Assembly (NCBI RefSeq): GCF_008831285.2
Contig: NC_045141.1
Location: 14,368,106-14,432,105, forward strand
Direction: 5' to 3'
DNA length: 64,000 nucleotides
Source of the DNA: Nymphaea colorata
Lineage: Eukaryota > Streptophyta > Magnoliopsida > Nymphaeales > Nymphaeaceae
The notes under the pieces were generated by a model. It searched no databases and was not told where the DNA came from. It worked only from the letters and a program-made list of their open reading frames with translations. The position numbers and the translations under genes are program-made. Shown here in pieces: positions 10,396 through 22,443 of the stretch (position 1 is the stretch's first letter; each line of letters starts with the position of its first letter).

Positions 10396-11624
10396 TAGGG
10401 CTGCACACGAGCCGAGTCGAGCTCGAGCTTGGCCAGCACGAGCTCGGCTCGACTCATGTTTGGTCAGCTCGAGCTCGACTCGAGCTCGACACGAGCTTCA
10501 CAAGTCTAAGTCGAGCTTGACTCGAGAAACTGTATTTGAGCTCGAGATCGACTCGTCAGCTCGTTTAAGCTCGTTTATCCTGTATTTGGTAATTGAAAAG
10601 TAGAGAGTGAAGGGAGATACAGATACTATTCATGGTTGATATCATGTAACAAGTGAAAAGAAAAGGGACATAATGAGGCAGTAGGAATCGCCCTCGACGA
10701 CAAAAATTAATCGATTAAAAATTAAAATAGCAAATGCAAAGATTAGCAAAAAGAAAAGGTTGATAGAAGAGAATCCATACTGTTATAGGACAAAAGGCGA
10801 TGGCAGATTCATGCCCAAATGTCTTGACGATTTTGATAGAAGAGCATCAATAGTGAGCAAGGATGAGAGTGGCAGATTCATGGCCAAATGTGCCCAAATG
10901 TCTTGACGCAAACATCAACGATCTTAATCAAAAGGAAAAAGTCGATAGAAGAGCAGATATACTAGAGGGAGAATGATGCAATGGTAGATTCATACCCAAA
11001 AGTATTGAAGTAGGCATCAACGATCTTCTTGAACTGCTCATTGATCTTGATTTGAAGCTTCAAGACATTGCGGCAAGCAGAGACATTTTTGTTGAAGGAG
11101 CACCTGGTTGCCGCTGTCCTAGAGCCCTCCTTGCTTTGAAACCCAACATCTCTCTCTCGTGATCTCTTTGTGAGGAGAACGAATAACCCCAGTGGACGAA
11201 CGAAGGAGAAAACCCTAACCCCAGTGGACGAACGAAGGAGAAAACCCTAACCCAGTGGACGAATGAAAGAGAAATCCTTACCGCTAGCCTTGAGAGAGAG
11301 AGAGAGAGAGATATTAGGGTTTTGAAAGATTCGGACGCTAGTTTTGCTTGACTTTTAAGTTTTAACCGGCTCGGTTGATTAAAGGTTACGCAAGTTTTAA
11401 CCGGCTCGATTGATTAAAGGTCACGCTCGACTTAGTTGTACATAACGAGTCGAGTCGAGCTTAAACGAGTTGAGTTCCTTCAACTCAAACTCAACTCATT
11501 TAATGACTCGAGCTTAAGTTTGAGCTTGAACTCGACTCGTTTATAAACGAGTCGAGCTCGAGTCAAGTTTATGCGGGCGAGTTCGAGTCGAGCCCGAGTT
11601 GGCTCGACTCGTTGTGCAGCCCTA
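10396..11624. mobile_element. Non-autonomous hAT-type element inserted in the Copia RNase H
   Basis: The 1229 bp insert has inverted ends TAGGGCTGCACACGAG (left) and the complement of CTCGTTGTGCAGCCCTA (right). It is flanked by a perfect 8 bp target duplication ACATTAAG (10388-10395 and 11625-11632). Eight-base duplications and TAGGG-type ends are hallmarks of hAT elements. Both subterminal regions are packed with GAGCTCGACTCGAG-like motifs, as expected for transposase-binding arrays. Across the insert, minus one target copy, the Copia frame joins correctly, which confirms the boundaries. There is no transposase frame. Inside is a ~35 bp unit (CCCCAGTGGACGAACGAAGG core) repeated about three times at 11190-11283. 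Confidence 0.9.
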
Positions 11625-13785
11625 ACATTAAGAGATGTACATTTTCTAAAGAAAAGGCCTTTACCAGGTGAGGACTTCAAATACTTGACAATTAGCATAG
11701 CTGCATCCCAATGTAACTTTTTTGGTTTTTTATGAATTGACTTAATGTTCCCACAGCGAAGCTAATATCTGGTCGAGTTACTGTCACATAAAGAAGCTTA
11801 CCAATCAATGATCTGTAGGCTTGTGAAGTTATCTCTTTTGAGTCATCATCATATAGATGTTCCTTAAGGTTTATGGGAAGAGTTGCAGGTTTAGCTCCTA
11901 GCATCCCTGTGTCCTGTAAAAGATCAAGAACATACTTCCTTTGTGATAACACTAGACCTTCCTTACTACGAGCAACTTCAATGCCAAGAAAGAACCGCAA
12001 CTGGCCAAGATCTTTGGTAACAAAGTGTTTTTGTAGAAATTTCTTTGTTTGAGTTACCGCTGCTCACATTCATCTGTCAAAACAATATCATCAACATACA
12101 CCACTAGCACAACTATACCTCTCGATCCTTTCTTGATAAACAACGAATGGCCCAGCGGAGACCTCTTAAAGCCACATTCTAACACAACTTCTGAGAATTT
12201 GTGATACCAAGCACGAGGACTTTGTTTCAAACCATATATAGCTTTCTTCAACCTGCACACCTTACTACACTCCCCCGGACGTTCAAAGCCAGAAGGCTGC
12301 TGCATATAAACTGCCTCATCAAGATCCTCATACAAGAAAGCATTTTTGACATCCAACTGATATAAGGGCCAATCATAATGTACAACAACTGACACAATAT
12401 GACGTATGGTGCCCATCCTGGCCACAGGAGAAAAAGTCTCAAAGAAATTGACGCTATATGTTTGAGTATACCCTTTTGTGACCAGACGAGCTTTGTAGTG
12501 TTCTACTGAGCCAATAGATAAATACTTTATGGTAAAAACCCATTTGGAGCCCACGACATCACACCCAGAAGGGGGATCAACCAATTCTCATGTCCCACAT
12601 TGCAGTAGTGTCTCCATCTCATCCTGCATAGTTTGCCGCCACTTCGGGTCAAGTAATGTCTGGTGGTTATAAGAAAGAATTGAATGCACTGACAAGGCTG
12701 ACACAAACTGTTGTAAGCTACCACCAATATTGTCAGTAGAAACAAATTGAGATATAGGATGCAGAGTACACTGTCGTTTGCCTTTGCGCAAGGCAATCGG
12801 TAAGTCCAATGATATTTTAGAAGCATCCTGTGGAGGAGGAGCAGTGAGGTCAGGTATACTTACATCCTGAGAAGCAACTGGTGGGCAGCCATGAGCAGAA
12901 GCATGTCGGCGGGTATACCAATGGGGGATCATGAAATCTATTGACACTAGGGGGTGAATCGGTAGCACACAAAATATATTGCAAGAGAACTGGTGGTATA
13001 GGTAAAGGAATAGAGACCGACTTGTCTGATAGTGATGGAGTAGACTTGAAATAAGGACGTGACTCAAAGAATGTAACATATGCACTGATGTACTGCTTAT
13101 GAGTATGAAAGTCAAAACAGACATAACCCTTTTGGTGTTTTGGATAATCAATGAAAAATACATTTAATCGGTTGTGCCCCAAGTTTGTCCCTATTAGTAC
13201 CAAGGATGTGAACAAAGCAAGTACACCCAAAGATTTTGGGTGGAAGGGAAAACAAGGGTCTATATGGATAGAGAACTTGAATAGGAATTTGATTGCCAGT
13301 GGATGAGGATTGAAGACGGTTAATTAGGTAACATGCAGTGAGTATGGCATCACCCCAAAATTGTGCCGGAATACAACTCTGTATCATGAGAGTATGAGCC
13401 ATGTCTAATAGTTGACGATGTTTGCGTTCAACAATACCATTTTGTTGAGAAGTGTGGGGACAAGTAAATTGGGGCAAATTCCATATTTGGTATAAAATTG
13501 CAGCAATGTATTGGATTTGAACTCACAAGTATTACCAGTGCGAATGTTTTTGACAATGGAATCAAACTGAGTCTTTATTTCGATAATGAAATTTTGAAGA
13601 ATACAAATAACTTCATACATCTCTTTTAACAAGAACACTCAACTAAGATGAGAAAAATCATCAACAATAATAAGGTAAAACCTAAACTTGGCCCAGCTAG
13701 GCCCCCAAACATCGACATGAATGAGATAAAAAACTGCATGACTCGACGAACTAATACTGGAAGGAAAACTACTTCTAGTGTGTTT

Positions 13786-13951
13786 GCCCAATTGACAAGT
13801 CTCACACTGGAATGACTCAGACACAGAAATATTAGGGAGGACACCACGGAGCTTGGATAATGAAGGATGCCCAATTGACAGGCCTCACACTGGAATGACT
13901 CAGACACATAAATATTAACGAGGACACCACAGAGCTTGGATAACGAAGGAT
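13786..13951 (-). repeat. 83 bp tandem duplication within Copia GAG-pre-integrase
   Basis: Units start at 13786 and 13869 (GCCCAATTGACARG...). Each encodes the zinc-region text HPSLSKL through CE-A/T-CQLG. Since 83 is not a multiple of three, the duplication itself breaks the frame and explains the overlapping open frames there. Confidence 0.85.
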
Positions 13952-14735
13952 GGCCGAGTCGGAGATGCCACTCATACGGGGTAGGCTTAGATAGATCCAT
14001 AGATGCCACACCCTCCATTGGTCCTGACAAAAAGGTAAACTCCCTTGTGCTCATGGCTGCCACCAGTCGTCTTCCCATTTTGCAAGTCCTGAAAAATACA
14101 TAAACCAAGATTAAATATGGCTCTACATTGCAAATCCTTTGTCAACTGAGTAATAGACAAAAGGTTAGCAGGAAATTCTGGAGCGTATAAAACATTGGAA
14201 AGAGATATAGAATTAGAGACTTTCACATCCCCAACTCCCATAATAGGAGAAAGTTTCCCATTGGCAAGTCTAACATGTTGAGGTTGTGCAAAACAATGCA
14301 ATAAGGTAAATGAATGAGGCTGACTGCAGAAATGTTTCGAAGCCCCAGAATCAATAATCCACAGAGTACCTGGTTCACTAGAAGTACTACCAACAGACAA
14401 AGAAGAATCCACCACAACTGAGGATGCAATAGCAGACGTCAAGGCAGGGATAGATCGCTGAGCCATAAGCTGATCATACTCAAACTTGTTCATAGTCACC
14501 GTGGAGCTATCAGTAGTCGTCAAGGAGCTATCAGGAGTCTCTTCAAGTGATGTAGCAGCTCGGGCAGACCCTACAAGAATATGAGAAGTGAATCTTCTTC
14601 TGCCACCTGAGGTACTGAATCCTCTTCCCTAGGAACTAGGAGCTGGACGATCATGTTTGTCCCAACATCTATCTTCTAAATGTCTCAATTTGCCACAGTA
14701 TATACACTAAAATCTCCCCCTTCCCCCTAAATCAG

Positions 14736-15378
14736 CAGTGAGCAGTAAGTAGAACACGCAACAATAGTCAAAGCAATAAACAGAAGATAAGAAGATTTCT
14801 GCTCAAAATAAAATTTCACTTTATAACGTAGAGAACTGGTTCACGATAGACAAGAAGCATGTCATCGTAAGTATGTTTTTCCGTGCCTTGTTTAACTCCC
14901 CATGTATCAGTCCTAACATCCACGCCACGCCACAACTTGAAGACTGATCATATATTCCACATACATGATAAAAATCACTTTTAACACTTACTGTTGTTCC
15001 CACGCTAAGCAGAAGTTACCAGCGACAAGGAAGAGGACTCTGCTATTCCCACGTTTAGCAGAAGTTACCAGCGACAGTGATGAATACTCTGTTGTTCTCA
15101 CGTTTATCAGATTTTGCAACCACGTCCACTTGTTGCAACCACTTCCACTCCAACAAGGCATCAATCTATTAGATCGAGCCCCAACATGCACGATCCACAA
15201 ATTTGACTCACAAAATCTCCAATGATAACCAAAAAGGAGGAAGAAGATGGTTAAGATGACAAGGGAGAGAAATAGGTGTCAGTCCCAAGAAGGGTTGGGC
15301 TCTGATATCATGTTGCTGGAAGCAAGACGAGAGTGAGAGGAGAAGAGGTGGAGAGCGAGAGAGAGAGAGAGAGAGCCG
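14736..15378 (-). mobile_element. Rearranged Copia 5' leader / LTR edge with primer-binding-like site
   Basis: On the minus strand, CCAGCAACA is followed by TGATATCAGAGCCC near 15310-15290. This resembles an LTR end plus an initiator tRNA-Met primer-binding site with one mismatch. Between this and the gag knuckle there is only about 560 bp and no gag frame. A ~50 bp motif (CCCACGTTTAGCAGAAGTTA) repeats at about 14990-15115. I infer a deletion that removed most of gag. Confidence 0.45.
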
Positions 15379-15896
15379 ATAAAATGGGAATATATAACAA
15401 AATTTGGGGACAAGAGGTCCCCTAAATACAAAAACAATCCGCAAAGAACAAAATTACACAAAAAACACAAGCAGGAGGAACAAATATATAATACAATGCA
15501 CAGAAAAATATGAGAAAAGAGGAAAGACGAAACAGCACAGTCATCCAACCGCAGTTAGGCGGCGGCGCTTTAGCCGAATGGCGAACTGGATATCCCCTTG
15601 CGCAAGACGAGCCACAGAATATGGTGAAGAGAAGGTGCCCCTGAAGACCCTGTTGTTGCGCTCCCCCCAAATGCGCCACCAAGCTGAAATGAGCCACGGC
15701 CTCCAGACATTACCCCAGGAAGCAGTCAGGTGGGGGGAAGGACAAAAGAGAAAGAAAAGACGAATGGATGGTGGGTTTGGAAGATTACTAACAAGGGAAA
15801 GCCAAGTAGAAGCAAGGACACTAGAGAAAAAAGGGCAAGAAGTAAAAAGGTGGACCCGAGACTCAGTCGCAACAAGACATAGGGGACACTGGTTAG

Positions 15897-15910
<14 letters not shown>
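15379..15910 (-). mobile_element. 3' end of a LINE (zinc-binding RT C-terminal domain)
   Basis: The minus strand reads LANQCPLC, then H-L-F-T-S-C-P-F-F, then WWRIWGERNNRVFRG and RLKRRRLTAVG before a stop. This is the zf-RVT domain (C-x2-C ... H-x4-C) and W-x-I-W-x-E-R-N-x-R-x-F signature at the C-terminus of plant L1-type LINEs. An AT-rich presumed 3' UTR follows toward 15379. The upstream endonuclease and RT domains are absent, as expected for 5'-truncated LINE copies. Much of 15404-15979 is open on the plus strand, but that is an antisense shadow. Confidence 0.75.
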
Positions 15911-15931
<21 letters not shown>

Positions 15932-16006
15932 AAGTTCTATTCGTTATTCAATAGACTGCCCTATTCTCACGTTAAATGATAATTAGGGTAAGATAATAAA
16001 ATTACA

Positions 16007-16010
<4 letters not shown>

Positions 16011-16054
<44 letters not shown>

Positions 16055-17935
16055 GCTGTTTACACTAGGAACTGGTAGAAAGGCTTACCTGGGCCAAAGA
16101 CAACATAACAAAGGAAAAATGATGAAGAAGAAGAAGAAGATGAAGAGAAAGGAGGACAAGGAAAACAAAAAGGGAAAAAAGCAGAAGAAGAAAAATGAAA
16201 GAGGGTAAAAGTAGAAGAAAAAGAAAATGGGAGAAAAAATTTTGTAACGTTTTTTGACTTTAGGCGCTTAGGTGGTCTAGCCTAATCGAAAAGGTGGGAA
16301 CCTAGGGTCTAGGTGCACCTAAGCACTTTTTTGGCTAATAAGCAAACAAGGCACAGGGTGTATGCACATGTGGGACTTCAGGTTTGAGTACTGAACTTGG
16401 TTTTGATACTAAATGTAGTGACTTGGTTCAAAGTCGATTTAAGTATATGGTTCATATCTCAAATTTCCTTGCATTTGACTTTGGTTTATACCTTAAAAGG
16501 CCACTAAGCAGGCCAACTGGTGGTATATCAAACAAGTACACAGACCCCTGAAGATTTCTAAAACTCTTTGATACAGGATTAGTCTGAAAATATTCTATAG
16601 AGTACTATTCTCTATTCTATCATATACAGGTTATTACAATCTACTCCCATTAAAGCTCATGTCTTCATGCATGTAGGACCTCAGGTCTGAGTATGTAGGA
16701 CCTCAGGTCTGAGTGTGGGATTTGACTCTGATACCAATTGTAACGACTTTATTTGGAACTAACATAGCTGCTTGGTCTAGCAGATCCTAACCTGCCCCAT
16801 AGCTAACTTTCTTCTATACCAGAAAAGGCTATGAACTAGGTCCGTTGGTAATTGGGGACCACAACTAGGTCCGTTGGTAATTGGGGACCACAATTTACAA
16901 ATGCCTCATCTTTTCTCTAGATGTTTAACATAAGATTTAAATCAGCGATCTCCACCTGTTGGGATGTCACAACCCAGCTCCTGCTTGATGCACATGCACC
17001 CTGCATGTGGGTTCCTAGGTCCAAGTGTTGAACTTCACTCTCATATTAATTGTAGTAACCCAATGCAAAACTGGTCTTCGTGCATGGTTTAATTAATCCC
17101 AACCTGCCTCAGTTGACTTGAGTTCACATCCCAAAAAGCTAACAGCCAAGAAAGCTGGTCGTATGGCAAATAGATTTGCAAACACCTGATCAAAGCATCC
17201 AAGATTGTAAGCATTTTTTTTCCCTCTTCATGGTATGCGCATAAGATCTATTTTGTCAAAATCCCGGTGAATCAGCAGACCAGTCTGATTGGTTGGTTGA
17301 GTTGATTATTGATTGACAGCAGTTAGTTAGTCAAACTAGTCAAATCAGTCAGCCTAGTCAACTAACTAACAACATGCATGTGCATTCATTATGTAGGTAT
17401 GTGTATGCTTCTGTTTTTGTTTCTAAATAAACACATGCATTTTTTTATTTGTAGTCAATAGACTCGGACCAACAAGTGATGACTAGTCCCAATTAATCTT
17501 TTTAAGGTCTTGATTGACCTATGTCCGACTTCCATTTTGACAACTCAAGTGACAATCCTTCAGCATTTTAAAACTACACTAGGTGTTAACAAGAAACTGA
17601 CGTGTATCAGTTCCTCTACCATTGCAAGGCTGATAGTTCTTCCAATACTAAAAATTCTGAGAAACCATTTCCTTAAAACAACTAAATGTTAAAAGTTTAT
17701 CAAAATCATTCCTTAATAACCTAAAATCCCAAGTAATAAAACCCTTACAAAACAGACACATAAACCAGCCAGGTCACCCATAAATGAAGCTGTTGGATTG
17801 AACTTGGACAACAATGTTTTTTTCTTACAACCTTATAATAGTAAGTCCAGAAATCTTAATTTTGTCCTTTCTTTAACAATTACAATGGCAAACAGGTTTA
17901 GTATATGAATTCCTAATACATTTGATCCACAGTTT
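16011..17935 (+). repeat. Tandem intron block, second copy with (TA)n at its left edge
   Basis: A TA run (16011-16052) is followed by the same ~1.9 kb as 8206-10030. Small private duplications exist: a 25 bp repeat around GTAGGACCTCAGGTCTGAG near 16675-16720, and a 30 bp repeat around CTAGGTCCGTTGGTAATTGG near 16830-16893. Unlike the first block, it continues without a break into exon 5. Confidence 0.85.
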
Positions 17936-18025
17936 CATTCCATGCACCTTCCTTTTTTACTCAATTGTAATTGTTCAAGGAACAAATTTTGTTGCATGAA
18001 TTACACTAGTCTCACTATTTTGCAG

Positions 18026-19823
18026 GTGACTTGAGCCAAACATTTAGTTCTCTTTCCACACTAGAGCATTACATGCAGACGGTGGTTAGACAGTTTTATG
18101 CTGACAATTATAAATATGACAATGGTATTCACTGGGACTCGTGGGGGCGTTTTATTGAGCGGAGGTGTTGCTTATCAGCCATGGAAATGGAGAGTTGGGA
18201 ACCACAAAATTGAGTACAAGGCTGATCTGGTAAGAAGAATGCAAAATTGCTAATGCTTATATCATGATTAGAAGAAGTGGTCTTGCACAAACATTCCCTC
18301 GCAATATATGCTACCATCTTCCATATCAGATCAAGGCCTTCAAATTTTCCTTTTTTTTTCCTTTCGCATCGAGTAAAATCCATGGTTTCCCAAACAGTTC
18401 AACCATGTTGCATTGTGGGGGGACCAATTATGTTACAATTGGGTTTAAATTGACTATATCTGTCCAGTCATTTTGCGTAAAGTGCAGTTGATTGAATTCC
18501 TCAAATAAGGGCACAACCTTATAAGCATTAAAAATCGTGACAAGCTGTGCTATTTGTAAAGCAGGTAATTACCCCTTGCAAAAATGTCGGAGTTATTTTT
18601 AAGTACTCATATACTTCTTGTTCAACAGTGACCTTTGCAAAGTTGAAAGTGTTTGACGTAGTTTGTCGTCATTGCAGGGGGAAGTCACTCCTTTCAGACC
18701 TTATCAACATCGTTATTTTACACCTTACATGGCATCAAAGAGTAGCTCTTCTCTTCGGTATGCAGTGAGGCATGCGTCTGCTCATATCATTGTGCTATCT
18801 AGCTATTCTCCCTTTGGTATGATAATATTTTTCCTTGTTATATCTGTCCTTCTCAGGGTTCTGCCAAGTATATTAATCTAGTTTTATATCAGAGACCAGA
18901 TCCATTTAATGTTGCTAGGTTCTGCTTTACTCATTGTGTTTATCTTTAGTAAATCAGTTCTTGATTCAGATTTAGATACAGTTGGGTTTTAGGACCGGAA
19001 TTTGATCCATACTTCTGTGATATTTAGATCTGGTGGAATGGGTTAACTCTGTCGTTCTCATAACATGCTAAGATGGCTTGGTCGAGTACATTCTTACCCA
19101 GATGTGAATTGTATGTTACCATTAGATCTTGGGTAGAATCTGATAGGCCCTATATATTTTGAGATCTGGACTGAAGATGAGAAACGCTATAGTATACCCC
19201 TATATCATGGTATGGGTGACAGCCCACTCGAACTCTTGACATGCTTGCATCAGCAATTGATACAAACATACATTATGGTAGTGTTTGGTTTAATATATGA
19301 GAACCAATCTCACTATAAATGAGAGATTCCCATTGAAATGTTTATCTATTACCATTAATATTAATATATACTCATTTAAATAATGTACACATAAATATAT
19401 GCATATTGACATGCTTCATATGTATATACTTATCTATAATAATTGTAAACACATGTTCTATCATATATATAAATTCAAAATTTGCATTCTCTGAGATGGT
19501 TGGCTGTCCGGCGCGTCCACAGTTGCTGGGCATATTTCACAAATCCAACCTCATAGATGAGGTCAAATTCACAAATCTATAGGCCTGTAAAAAATCAACG
19601 AAATCCAATGCGTGGATGTGATCTTATGACTCCCTATTTTTGGAGAATATAAAGCTTTAATTTTGATTCCTTACAAAGAGTGATCCACACATCCATTTTA
19701 GATGTTTCTTTTGAGGCTGATAGACTTCAATATTTTGCATTCATCTGTACGTTGAATTTCAAAAACCGATTGGAAAATGGTTGAACTGACTGAATGCTGG
19801 TGGACTGCTGATAAAAATTTGAA

Positions 19824-19854
<31 letters not shown>

Positions 19855-22443
19855 GTAATAGTTACACTCACACATATATATAACGTATGTACGTTATCTT
19901 TTGTACTTGGTTCCTCTTTTTGTATTTTTCTGTTTCAGTTCTGGTCAATTCTTTGTAAGGAATTGCATGATTATGTCATATCCTCTTTAACGTTTCTATA
20001 TGGTATTATTTCCTTATTTCTATTTACCTATATGCTCATGGTATTCACAAATTATTCCACTTGATTTTTTATCGTTGTCAAACAAGAAGAGGGTTTTTTG
20101 CTGAATATACGTGGTTAGTTATGGATTGACTTTTTAATTAGCACTTCTCCTATCTTCTTGCCATTGCTACTTAATTGGCATACATGAAGCAGTATTACAT
20201 TATTATAAATGCTTATTTTCCTTGTCTAATGCCTTGATTGTTCACCTGACTAAGGTTATCCTTTTTGACAGTGAAGTACACACCTCAATGGCAATAGTTG
20301 AAAGGTGAACTGCAAAATGTGGATAGGGAAATGACTCCCTGGCTTATAGTTCCCATGCATGCGCCTTTATACAACAGCAATTATGCACATTACATGGAGG
20401 GTGAAAGCATGTGTGTAGTTTTTGAGAAATGGTTTGTCAAGTACAAAGTTGACCTTGTATTTGCATGTCTATGTACATGCATATGAGAGATCGGTATGTG
20501 TCAAATCTTTCATTAGTTTCTGAAATGAGGTCATATGCCTTCCTTTTTTTATGATTTATGATTCATAGAAAGTGGTATCTCATTCCATCATGGTGCTGAT
20601 TAGCTTCTTTCTTTTCGTGCTAATGTCTATTTCATTCTGTGGGAAATCAATTTTATGGTACAAATGCTTATGACCTCCCCTTTTGTGCCTCACAGTAATG
20701 ATTCATCTGGCTTCATGACCTTTACAACAACGATGCTGTCCACAGATCATTTTCTTTTGTGGATTGTATTTTGCTTGATTGTCTTAGGCTCCTATCCATG
20801 ACTGTCTTAAGTATTATTCTTTTTTATTTAAGTTCTACAAAAGGTGGAACAGAATAAATCAGTCGAAGTGTAATGATCACACAGCTATAATCCTTGGTGT
20901 GTCCTAGTTCAGTTCTCCACCTTAACAACAGAAAAAAGGATTGATCAAATTCTATTGAGTATAGTGATCATTTATCAAAGAATGATTCTGGTTATCAAAT
21001 GATTGAACAACCGGGATCACTATTCATGATGATCATGAAAGTAGAATCTCCAGACTGCAGTAGTTGCAAATGCATAAGCCACAGTACACATAATCCTTTA
21101 AAATTGAGAAAATTTGGACAAGAAAAAGAAATTTAGAAAAAAAATAGCAGCATTTTTTTCTCCCCTCAGTGAATTATGGCTTTGTGTATCTTTCACTAAT
21201 ATTGTACTATGGAGTTTATAGTTGACAATCTACCTTTGTATTGATCTAGAATATATAATAATTATCAGCAGTATGATTATCTTAACATGCTCCTTTGTGC
21301 TCAAACAACATGTAGTGATGCTGTTTCAAGCTACACTGGTTCTCGGTACCTTGGAACAACTGATGTCCTTGCTGCACCAAATTATTTGGAATAAGGATTT
21401 GTTTAACTCCTGCCTAGTTGTACAAAGTGACCCACAGCAGAAACTCATAGTAGCTATTTCTACATTGTCACACCTGCTTTTGTGATCACACTGTAAGTTT
21501 TTTTATTTCTAGAATACAAAATGAGGTTTTATAGTTTGTCCTAAATGCTTTTTGATGCATCACATGTATAAGTTTTTGATGGATGTACCTGAAGTGATTC
21601 CTTTTCCTGTCGAGCAAGTCCAGTGTTTTTTGCAGTGCTTGGTTTCTTTTTTAACGTGACAATTGCGTGTGGCACTTATTTAAATGGTTGTTCCATGTAT
21701 ATAGAAAGAAAAAAAAATGTGACTTTTGCAGTATCGTATTTCCAACATAAACTACAATGTAACAAGTGGGCAACGTTATCCTGTACCAAATAAATCTGCT
21801 CCTGTATACATTACTGTAGGAGATGGAGGAAATCAGGAAGGGCTTGCTGGAAAGTAAGTTATGAATGAAACAGTATTCAGTATGATCTTCAGTTCATTTT
21901 CCTTTTATACATGTATGGTTTCTAATATTTCAACTTATGTAGAGATTTTACTTTTCTTGGTTGTGCTATGCTCCCATCTGTAGGTTTCTATACCCGCAGC
22001 CAGACTATTCTGCATTTAGGGAGGCCAACGTGTGCCTACAGACTCTGTTGTATTTTACAACCAGTACTGATGAGTGGAAGGCATGTTCTTGGTTGGTACC
22101 TGGTTCTGTTGTGGTTAAAGACATCTCTTTCCATGGACAAAAATCCAATAATCTAAGCCCCACAATTTTTCTGCTTAGAATTTGGGGCCTTTGGCAAGTG
22201 TTGTCCAGGTTACATCTGTACTTGGTGGAGGTTACAGTCCAATCAAACTAAAGTCTCACCGCAAATTCCTAAGTCGATGATAATTTCAATGTTTATAATT
22301 TAAACAGTTAGTTTTTCTTGTTTTATTTTATATGTGTTAATTTTATAACAAATTGAATGTGATTCAGGTCAAGCAATCAGAGGAGAAGAAGATTGAAGAA
22401 ACGCCATCGCAAGACTATTGGCGAACTTACCTGTATGTTATGG
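18026..22443 (+). pseudogene. Truncated purple acid phosphatase pseudogene (coding exons 4-9 of the intact gene)
   Basis: Six exons align with the intact PAP gene: 18026-18229, 18678-18816, 20272-20493, 21732-21853, 21984-22069 and 22368-22443. The first has a 21-base loss that removes the metal-ligand motif GDLSY, and GDLG has become GDLS. A 1-base gain after IER then shifts frame. The third has TGG to TAG early on, and a 1-base gain destroys GHVHAYER. The fifth lacks 76 bases relative to 162 in the intact exon, and its GT donor is AT. The last has TGG where the stop TGA should be. The fourth and second exons are nearly unchanged. No promoter, signal peptide or N-terminal exons exist upstream. 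It is a DNA-level duplicate that cannot encode an enzyme. Confidence 0.92.

Larger units (their letters stand above)
10030..14735 (-). mobile_element. Degenerate Copia retrotransposon, gag-pol on the minus strand
   Basis: Reading down the minus strand in order, these parts are visible. A gag CCHC knuckle (C-I-Y-C-G-K-L-R-H-L-E-D-R-C, near 14700-14655). A protease with WIIDSGASKHFC (13987-14523). A GAG-pre-integrase zinc region with HLRLGHPS and C-x2-C (13640-14108). Integrase with D-V-W-G-P, I-V-D-D-F-S and GIVERKHR (13148-13824). Reverse transcriptase with QLDVKNAFL and YVDDIVLT (12054-12584, continuing 11692-12000). RNase H with NVVSRSIAESEYRAMAQ (10075-10390). The frame is broken many times, most of gag is missing, and the 3' LTR is absent because the element stops about 40 bp after RNase H at the junction with the intron block. 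An hAT-type element sits inside RNase H. This is a dead, nested relic. Confidence 0.85.
6645..18025 (+). repeat. Duplicated PAP intron 4 segment with nested insertions
   Basis: From about 6645 this aligns with intron 4 of the intact PAP gene (49185 onward), for example CACTTATTCTGCACATC, the TTGAACACTTGTCATCTGG block and the AATTCCTAATACATTTGAT block before exon 5. It begins inside the intron, so coding exons 1-3 and the promoter of the intact gene are absent from this copy. The left breakpoint coincides with the end of the 4895-6640 repeat. The aligned region is interrupted by about 6 kb of transposon DNA (10030-16010). Confidence 0.85.

Noticed and set aside
10990-11130. Possible captured host exon on the minus strand inside the hAT-type element
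   Set aside because: About 45 codons are open (SACRNVLKLQIKINEQFKK region) but no family is recognisable, so it is too weak to call. A protein search of this stretch would decide.
15404-15979. 191-codon open frame on the plus strand
   Set aside because: It is antisense to the LINE zf-RVT domain and ends in RERERE codons from an AG microsatellite.
8161-17935. The two ~1.9 kb direct repeats as LTRs of the enclosed Copia element
   Set aside because: The same sequence exists once inside the intron of the intact PAP gene and continues into exon sequence. It is host DNA, and the Copia element is cut off before any LTR.
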